A stretch of 64,000 nucleotides of DNA from positions 50,142,562-50,206,561 of the forward strand of contig CM034541.1 of NCBI GenBank assembly GCA_020002185.1, read 5' to 3'. This document shows positions 55,561 through 64,000 of this stretch, in pieces (position 1 is the first letter of the stretch; each line of letters begins with the position of its first letter). The translations under genes were made by a program, and so were the position numbers. The notes under the pieces are model-generated. The model had not been told where the DNA came from. It worked only from the letters and a program-made list of their open reading frames with translations, and made no database searches. Source of the stretch: Paraescarpia echinospica. Taxonomy: Eukaryota > Annelida > Polychaeta > Sabellida > Siboglinidae.

Positions 55561-56539
55561 AGTCTAGCCTTCGCGAAGATTTGTAACATGCAGGACATCT
55601 ATTTGGGATAAGACAACATTAAGGATCCGTCCGCCGAAAGAGTGCACTTGGAAATACCGTTTTGGGTGAAATGCGTCATTTGTTTTCGATCACTTTGACA
55701 TGGGACATGTATGTCTCGTGAATACTGAATGTACTTTTGCATTAGACAAGATAAAACATTAAATGGGAATGAGTTTTCGCACCCATAGCTTACGTACTAT
55801 TTTCTTGTAACTTACGTGACGGAGATGAAAGGGTAACATACATTCCCCTTTGTGATTAATCTAGTTATGTGTGTTGATTGATATTAGTCTAGTCTTCGCG
55901 AAGATTTGTAACATGCAGGACATCTATTTTGGGTAAGACAACATTAAGGATCCGTCCGCCGAAAGAGTGCACTTGAAAATACCGTTTTGGGTGATATGCG
56001 TAATTTGTTTTCGATCTCTTTGACATGGGACATGTTTGTCTCGTGAACAATGAATATACTACTGCATTAGACAAGATAAAACATCAAATGGGAATGAGTT
56101 TTAGCACCCACAGCTTACGTACTATTTTCTTGTAACTTACGTGACGGAGATGAAAGGGTAATATACATTCCCCTTTGTGATTAAACTAGTTATGTGTGTT
56201 GCTTGATATCAATCTAGGCTTCGCGAAGATTTGTAACATGCAGGACATCTATTTTGGGAAAGACAACTTTAAGAATCCGTCCGCCGAAAGAGTGCACTTG
56301 AAAATAACGTTTTGGTGTGATATGCGTGAATTTTTCTCGATCACTTTTACATGGGACATGTTTGTCTCGTGAAAACTGAATGTACTACTGCATTAGAAAA
56401 GATAAAACATCAAATGGGAATGAGTTTTCACACCCATAACTTACGTACTATTTTCTTGTAACTTACGTGACGGAGATGAAAGTGTAACATACATTCCCCT
56501 TTGTGATTAATCTAGTTATGAGAGTTGCTTGATATCAAT

Positions 56540-58165
56540 CTAGCCTTCGTGAAGATTTGTAATATGCAGGACATCTATTTGCGGTAACACCACATTAAGG
56601 ATCCGTAAGCCGAATGAGTGCACTTGAAAATACGGTTTTGGTGTGATAAGCGTGAATTTTTTCGATCACTTTGACATGGGACATGTTTGTCTCGTGAATA
56701 CTGAATGTACTATTGCATTAGACAAGATAAAACATCAAATGGGAACGAGTTTTCGCACCCATAGCTTACGTACTATTTTCTTGTAACTTACGTGACGGAG
56801 ATGAAAGGGTAACATACATTCCCCTTTGTGATAAATCTAGTTATGTGTGTTGATTGATATCAGTCTAGCCTGCGCTAAGATTTGTAACATGCAGGACATC
56901 TATTTGGGATAAGACCACATTAAGGATCCGTCCGCCGAAAGAGTGCACTTGAAAATACCGTTTTGGGTGAAATGCGTAATTTGTTTTCGATCACTTTGAC
57001 ATGGGACATGTTTGTCTCGTGAATACTGAATGTACTATTGCATTAGACAAGATAAAACAATAAATGGGAATGAGTTTTCGCACCCACAGCTTACGTACTA
57101 TTTTCTTGTAATTTACGTGACGGAGATGAAAGGGTAACATATATTCCCCTTTGTGATTAATCTAGTTATGTGTGTTGATTGATATTAGTCTAGCCTTCGC
57201 GAAGATTTGTAACATGCAGAACATATATTTGGGGTAAGACCACATTAAGGATCCGTCCGCCGAAAGAGTGCTCTTGAAAATACCGTTTTGTGTGATATGC
57301 GTAGTTTGTTTTCGATCACTTTGACATGTGACATGTTTGTCTCGTCAATACCGAATGTGCTACTGCATTAGACAAGAAAAAACATCAAATGGGAATAAGT
57401 TTTCGCACCTATAGCTTGCGTACTATTTTCTTGTAACTTACGTGACGGAGATGAAAGGGTAATATACATTCCCCTTTGTGATTAATCTAGTTATGTGTGT
57501 TGCTTGATATCAATCTAGCCTTCGCGATGATTTGTAACATGCAGGACATCTATTTTGGGAAAGACAACTTTAAGAATCTGTCCGCCGAAAGAGTGCACTT
57601 GAAAATAACGTTTTGGTGTGATATGCGTGAATTTTTCTCGATCACTTTTACATGGGACATGTTTGTCTTGTGAATACTGAATGTACTACTGCATTAGCGA
57701 AGATAAAACATCAAATGGGAATGAGTTTCGCACCCATAGCTTACGCACTATTTTCTTGTAACTTACGTGACGGAGATGAAAGGGTAACATACTTTCCCCT
57801 TTGTGATTAATCCAGTTATGAGAGTTGCTCGTTATCAATCTAGCCGTCGTGAAGATTTGTAACATGCAGGACATCGATTTGCGGTAACACCATATTAAGG
57901 ATCCGTCCGCCGAATGAGTGCACTTGAAAATACGGTTTTGGTGTGATAAGCGTGAATTTTATTCGATCACTTCGACATGGGACATGTTTGTCTCGTGAAT
58001 ACTGAATGTACTACTGCACTAGACAAGATAAAACATCAAATGGGAATGAGTTTTGACACCCATAACTTACGTACTATTTTCTTGTAACTTACGTGACGGA
58101 GATGAAAGTGTAACATACATTCCCCTTTGTGATTAATCTAGTTATGAGAGTTGCTTTATATCAAT
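56540..58165. repeat. Five-monomer higher-order repeat, copy 1
   Basis: Order B (GTAAGCCG), C (GCGCTAAG), C (AGAACATATATTTGGGG), A (GAATCTGTCCGCC) and B (AGCCGTCGTGAAG). Length is about 1625 bp. The same order and diagnostic words follow directly in 58166-59790. Confidence 0.85.
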
Positions 58166-59790
58166 CTAGCCTTCGTGAAGATTTGTAATATGCAGGACAT
58201 CTATTTGCGGTAACACCACATTAAGGATCCGTAAGCCGAATGAGTGCACTTGAAAATACGGTTTTGGTGATAAGCGTGAATTTTTTCGATCACTTTGACA
58301 TGGGACATGTTTGTCTCGTGAATACTGAATGTACTGTTGCATTAGACAAGATAAAACATCAAATGGGAACGAGTTTTCGCACCCATAGCTTACGTACTAT
58401 TTTCTTGTAACTTACGTGACGGAGATGAAAGGGTAACATACATTCCCCTTTGTGATAAATCTAGTTATGTGTGTTGATTGATATCAGTCTAGCCTTCGCT
58501 AAGATTTGTAACATGCAGGACATCTATTTGGGATAAGACCACATTAAGGATCCGTCCGCCGAAAGAGTGCACTTGAAAATACCGTTTTGGGTGAAATGCG
58601 TCATTTGTTTTCGATCACTTTGACATGGGACATGTTTGTCTCGTGAATACTGAATGTACTATTGCATTAGACAAGATAAAACATTAAATGGGAATGAGTT
58701 TTCGCACCCATAGCTTACGTACTATTTTCTTGTAATTTACGTGACGGAGATGAAAGGGTAACATACATTCCCCTTTGTGATTAATCTAGTTATGTGTGTT
58801 GATTGATATTAGTCTAGCCTTCGCGAAGATTTGTAACATGCAGAACATATATTTGGGGCAAGACCACATTAAGGATCCGTCCGCCGAAAGAGTGCTCTTG
58901 AAAATACCGTTTTGTGTGATATGCGTAGTTTGTTTTCGATCACTTTGACATGTGACATGTTTGTCTCGTCAATACCGAATGTGCTACTGCATTAGACAAG
59001 AAAAAACATCAAATGGGAATAAGTTTTCGCACCTATAGCTTGCGTACTATTTTCTTGTAACTTACGTGAGGAGATGAAAGGGTAATATACATTCCCCTTT
59101 GTGATTAATCTAGTTATGTGTGTTGCTTGATATCAATCTAGCCTTCGCGAAGATTTGTAACATGCAGGACATCTATTTTGGGAAAGACAACTTTAAGAAT
59201 CTGTCCGCCGAAAGAGTGCACTTGAAAATAACGTTTTGGTGTGATATGCGTGAATTTTTCTCGATCACTTTTACATGGGACATGTTTGTCTTGTGAATAC
59301 TGAATGTACTACTGCATTAGAGAAGATAAAACATCAAATGGGAATGAGTTTTCGCACCCATAGCTTACGCACTATTTTCTTGTAACTTACGTGACGGAGA
59401 TGAAAGGGTAACATACTTTCCCCTTTGTGATTAATCCAGTTATGAGAGTTGCTCGTTATCAATCTAGCCGTCGTGAAGATTTGTAACATGCAGGACATCG
59501 ATTTGCGGTAACACCATATTAAGGATCCGTCCGCCGAATGAGTGCACTTGAAAATACGGTTTTGGTGTGATAAGCGTGAATTTTATTCGATCACTTTGAC
59601 ATGGGACATGTTTGTCTCGTGAATACTAAATGTACTACTGCACTAGATAAGATAAAACATCAAATGGGAATGAGTTTTCACACCCATAACTTACGTACTA
59701 TTTTCTTGTAACTTACGTGACCGAGACGAAAAGGTAACATACATTCCCCTATGTGTTTCATCTAGTTATGTGTATTGGTTGATATCAGTC
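58166..59790. repeat. Five-monomer higher-order repeat, copy 2
   Basis: Near-identical to 56540-58165 by diagnostic words: CTTCGCTAAG, AGAACATATATTTGGGGCAA, GAGTGCTCTTGAAAATACCG, AGCCGTCGTGAAG. Few differences are seen by eye, so the duplication is young. Confidence 0.85.
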
Positions 59791-60116
59791 TAGCCTTCGC
59801 GAAGATTTGTAACATGCAGGACATCTATTTTGGAAAAGACAACTATAGGAATCCGTCCGCCGAAAGAGTGCACTGGAAAATCCCGTTTTGGTGTGAAATG
59901 AGTGAATTTTTCTGGATAACTTTTACATGGGACATGTTTGTGTCGTGAATACTGAATGTACTATTGTATTAGACAAAATAAAATATCAAATGGGAATGAG
60001 TTTTCACACCCATAACTTACGTACTATTTTCTTGTAACTTACGTGACGGAGATGAAAGTGTAACATACATTCCCCTTTGTGATTAATCTAGTTATGAGAG
60101 TTGCTTGATATCAATC

Positions 60117-61400
60117 TAGCCTTCGTGAAAATTTGTAATATGCAGGACATCTATTTGCGGTAACACCACATTAAGGATCCGTAAGCCGAATGAGTGCACT
60201 TGAAAATACGATTTTGGTGTGATAAGCGTGAATTTTTTCGATCACTTTGTCATGGGACATGTTTGTCTCATGAATACTGAATGTACTTTTGCATTATACA
60301 AGATAAAACATCAAATGGGAATGAGTTTTCGCACCCATAGCTTACGTACTATTTTCTTGTAAATACGTGACGGAGATGAAAGGGTAACCAACATTCCCCT
60401 TTGTGATCAATCTAGTTATGTGTGTTGATTGATATCAGTCTAGCCTTCGCGAAGATTTGTAACATGCAGAACATCTATTTGGGGTAAGACCATATTAAGG
60501 ATCCATCCGCCGAAAGAGTGCACTTGAAAATACCGTTTTGGGTGATATGCGTAATTTGTTTTCGATCACTTTTACATGGGACATGTTTGTCTTGTGAATA
60601 CGGAATGTACTACTGCATTAGACAAGATAAAACATCAAATGGGAATGAGTTTTCGCACCCATAGCTATCGCACTATTTTCTTGTAACTTACGTGACGGAG
60701 ATGAAATGGTAACATACTTTCCCCTTTGTGATTTATCTAGTTATGAGAGTTGCTCGTTATCAATCTAACCTTCGTGAAGATTTGTAACATGCAGGACATC
60801 TATTTGGGATAAGACCACATTAAGGATCCGTCCGCCGAAAGAGTGCACTTGAAAATACCGTTTTGGGTGAAATGCGTCATTTGTTTTCGATCACTTTGAC
60901 ATGGGACATGTTTGTCTCGTGAATACTGAATGTACTATTGCATTAGACAAGATAAAACATTAAATGGGAATGAGTTTTCGCACCCATAGCTTACGTACTA
61001 TTTTCTTGTAACTTACGTGACGGAGATGAAAGGGTAAAATACATTCCCCTTTGTTATTAATCTAGTTATGTGTGTTGCTTGATATCAATCTAGAATTCGC
61101 GAAGATTTGTAACATGCAGGATATCTATTTTGGGAAAGACAACTTTAAGAGTCCGTCCGCCGAAAGAGTGCACTTGAAAATACCGTTTTGGGTGATATGC
61201 GTAATTTCTTTTCGATGACTTTGACATGTGACATGTTTGTCTCGTGATTACTGAATATGCTACTGCATTAGACAAGAGAAAACATTAAATGGGAATGTGT
61301 TTTCACACCCATAACTTACGTACTATTTTCTTGTAACTTACGTGACGGAGATGAAAGGGTAACATACATTCCCCTTTGTGATTAATCTAATTAAGTGTGT
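60117..61400. repeat. Satellite block P, copy 2, lacking one monomer
   Basis: Follows block P, but the monomer at 60442 starts like the second monomer of P (GACCATATTAAGGATCC) and ends like the third (TTTTACATGGGACATG, CTTGTGAATAC). One whole monomer has been lost in register. Confidence 0.75.
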
Positions 61401-62629
61401 TGCTTGATATCAATCTAGCCTTCGTGAAGATTTGTAACCGCAGGACATCTATTTGGGGTAAGACCACATTAAGGATCCGTCCACCGAAAGAGTGCACTTC
61501 AAAATACCGTTTTGGGTGATATGCGTAATTTCTTTTCGATGACTTTGACATGTGACATGTTTGTCTCGTGATTACTGAATGTGCTACTGCATTAGACAAG
61601 AGAAAACATCAAATGGGAATGAGTTTTCACACCCATAACTTACGTACTATTTTCTTGTAACTTACGTGACGAAGATGAAATGGTAACATACATTCTCCTT
61701 TGTGATTAATCTAATTATATGTGTTGCTTGATATCAATCTAGCCTTCGTGAAAATTTGTAACATGCAGGACATCAATTTTGGAAAAGACAACTATAGGAA
61801 TCCGTCCGCCGAAAGAGTGCACTTGAAAAAACCGTTTTGATGTGATATGAGTGAATTTTTTTCAATAACTTTTACATAGGACATGTTTGTGTCGTGAATA
61901 CTGAATGTACTATTGTATTAGACAAGATGAAACATCAAATGGGAATGAGTTTTCGCACCCGCTATATTACGTTCTATTTTCTTGTAACTTACGTGACGAA
62001 GACGAAAAGGTAACAAACATTCCCCTTTGTGTTTAATCTAGTTATGTGTGTTGCTTCATATCAGTGTAGCCTTCGCGAAGATTTGTAACATGCAGGACAT
62101 CTATTTTGGAAAAGACAACTATAGGAATCCGTCCGCCGAAAGAGTGCACTTGAAAATACCGTTTTGGTGTGATATGAGTGAATTTTTCTCGATATCTTTT
62201 ACATGGGACAACTTTCGTAATATTTTCTTCTAACTTACGAGTCGGAGATGAAAGGGTAACATACATTCCCCTTTGTGATTAATCTAGTTAAGTGTGTTGC
62301 TTGAAATCAATCTGACCTTCGTGAAGATTTGTAACATGCAGGACATCTATTTGGGATAAGACCACATTAAGAATCCGTCAGCCGAAAGAGTGCACTTGAA
62401 AATACCGTTTGGGGTGATATGCGTAATTTGTTTTCGATCACTTTTACATGAGTGATGTTTGTCTCGTGAATACTGAATGTGCTACTGCATTAGACAAGAA
62501 AAAACATCAAATGGGAATGAGTTTTCGCACCCATAGCTTACGTATTATTTTCTTGTAACTTACGTGACGGACATGTAAAGGTAATATACTTACCCCTTTG
62601 TGAAAAATCTAGTTATGTGTGTTGCTTCA

Positions 62630-63897
62630 TATCAATCTAGCCTTCGTGAAGATTTGTAATATGCAGGACATCTATTTGCGGTAACACCACATTAAGGATC
62701 CGTAAGCCGAATGAGTGCACTTGAAAATACGGTTTTGGTGTGATAAGCGTGAATTTTTTCGATCACTTTGACATGGGACATGTTTGTCTCGTGAATACTG
62801 AATGTACTGTTGCATTAGACAAGATAAAACATCAAATGGGAACGAGTTTTCGCACCCATAGCTTACGTACTATTTTCTTGTAACTTACGTGACGGAGATG
62901 AAAGGGTAACATACATTCCCCTTTGTGATAAATCTAGTTATGTGTGTTGATTGATATCAGTCTAGCCTGCGCTAAGATTTGTAACATGCAGGACATCTAT
63001 TTGGGATAAGACCACATTAAGGATCCGTCCGCCGAAAGAGTGCACTTGAAAATACCGTTTTGGGTGAAATGCGTCATTTGTTTTCGATCACTTTGACATG
63101 GGACATGTTTGTCTCGTGAATACTGAATGTACTATTGCATTAGACAAGATAAAACAATAAATGGGAATGAGTTTTCGCACCCATAGCTTACGTACTATTT
63201 TCTTGTAATTTACGTGACGGAGATGAAAGGGTAACATATATTCCCCTTTGTGATTAATCTAGTTATGTGTGTTGATTGATATTAGTCTAGCCTTCGCGAA
63301 GATTTGTAACATGCAGAACATATATTTGGGGTAAGACCACATTAAGGATCCGTCCGCCGAAAGAGTGCTCTTGAAAATACCGTTTTGTGTGATATGCGTA
63401 GTTTGTTTTCGATCACTTTGACATGTGACATGTTTGTCTCGTCAATACCGAATGTGCTACTGCATTAGACAAGAAAAAACATCAAATGGGAATGAGTTTT
63501 AGCACCCACAGCTTACGTACTATTTTCTTGTAACTTACGTGACGGAGATGAAAGGGTAATATACATTCCCCTTTGTGATTAATCTAGTTATGTGTGTTGC
63601 TTGATATCAATCTAGCCTTCGCGATGATTTGTAACATGCAGGACATCTATTTTGGGAAAGACAACTTTAAGAATCTGTCCGCCGAAAGAGTGCACTTGAA
63701 AATAACGTTTTGGTGTGATATGCGTGAATTTTTCTCGATCACTTTTACATGGGACATGTTTGTCTTGTGAATACTGAATGTACTACTGCATTAGCGAAGA
63801 TAAAACATCAAATGGGAATGAGTTTCGCACCCATAGCTTACGCACTATTTTCTTGTAACTTACGTGACGGAGATGAAAGGGTAACATACTTTCCCCT
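62630..63897. repeat. Five-monomer higher-order repeat, partial copy 3
   Basis: The same diagnostic series (GTAAGCCG, GCGCTAAG, AGAACATATATTTGGGG, GAATCTGTCCGCC) as in 56540-58165. It is about 4.5 kb from copy 2, so it was transposed or amplified within the array. Confidence 0.75.
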
Positions 63898-64000
63898 TTG
63901 TAACCAGTACTCGTTATTCCCCTTTGTGCAGGACATTTTGCGGTAATCCGTCCGCCGAGTTATGGTTTTGGTGTGATAAGCGTGAATTTTATTCGATTGA
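63898..64000. repeat. Compressed, rearranged satellite end
   Basis: Short monomer pieces are joined out of the usual spacing: CCCCTTTGTAACCAGTACTC, TTATTCCCCTTTGTGCAGGA, TTTTGCGGTAATCCGTCCGC and TTTTGGTGTGATAAGCG within about 100 bp. Either real deletions or a collapsed consensus at a contig end. Confidence 0.7.

Larger units (their letters stand above)
49480..63897. repeat. ~326-bp satellite array, about 44 monomers, higher-order organised
   Basis: The landmark TAGCCTTCGCGAAGATTTGTAA recurs every 325-326 bp (for example 50361, 50687, 51013, 51339, 51665). Three main monomer types differ after GGACATCTAT: TTTGGGAAAGACAAC (A), TTGCGGTAACACCAC (B) and TTGGGGTAAGACCAC (C). The most conserved part is the CTTACGTACTATTTTCTTGT block through ATTCCCCTTTGTGATTA. 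There is no coding potential: the ~61-codon minus-strand frames recur because the repeat does. Pericentromeric or heterochromatic satellite is the likely nature. The array continues to the window edge. Confidence 0.97.

Noticed and set aside
55239..62266. Repeated ~61-codon minus-strand frames inside the satellite (55239, 55889, 61090, 61387, 62042)
   Set aside because: They recur only because the monomer does, differ by stops between monomers and have no start or codon-use signal. Satellite, not genes.
49480..63897. CENP-B box (TTCGNNNNANNCGGG) in the satellite
   Set aside because: TTCG occurs several times per monomer, but none is followed by A and CGGG at the right spacing.
49480..63897. 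CRISPR-like array
   Set aside because: Contiguous 326-bp tandem monomers without unique spacers, in an animal genome.

Overview
This is a eukaryotic, animal-type genomic window: one split host gene in a repeat-dense background. The host gene is an aquaglyceroporin on the + strand with GT..AG introns. The long dinucleotide tracts, CR1-like and other LINE fragments, tRNA-derived SINE pieces, a hAT element, Polinton/Maverick-like virus-type genes and a long satellite suggest an aquatic invertebrate. A mollusc or similar lophotrochozoan is my guess; the species cannot be fixed from sequence alone.

Layout. 1-7 kb: microsatellites, a small TIR element with a target duplication, a stray integrase fragment, a 1.4-kb fold-back element with a tRNA-like sequence in each arm, and a ~25-bp minisatellite. 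7.0-23.5 kb: the aquaglyceroporin gene, with a possible TATA promoter and 5' noncoding exon at 7.03-7.58 kb and seven coding exons between 10177 and 23416 (319 aa as modelled). Its introns hold a decayed CR1-like LINE, a SINE, a 21-bp minisatellite and large simple repeats. 25.4-27.0 kb: a 1600-bp internally deleted hAT transposon with perfect 12-bp TIRs and a perfect 8-bp target duplication. 29-41 kb: broken transposon-type genes and LINE pieces, including a P2X7-intracellular-domain-like fragment (+) and a DDE-transposase-like pseudogene (-).

41.8-49.5 kb: a LINE fragment abuts two related, roughly 80% similar (by eye) Polinton/Maverick-like copies in head-to-head orientation. They carry a chromodomain integrase, a packaging-ATPase N terminus, an adenain-like protease piece, an F54H12.2-like protein, other structural candidates and, unexpectedly, half of a NADAR-domain (YbiA-like) gene. 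Most of these genes are broken; no DNA polymerase B is seen. 49.5 kb to the window end: about 44 copies of a ~326-bp satellite with clear higher-order structure, including a five-monomer (~1.63-kb) period and signs of unequal exchange.

The aquaglyceroporin looks like the only functional host gene. The two most unusual things are the NADAR/ATPase overlap at the centre of the inverted virus-like element and the mosaic higher-order satellite that cuts that element off.
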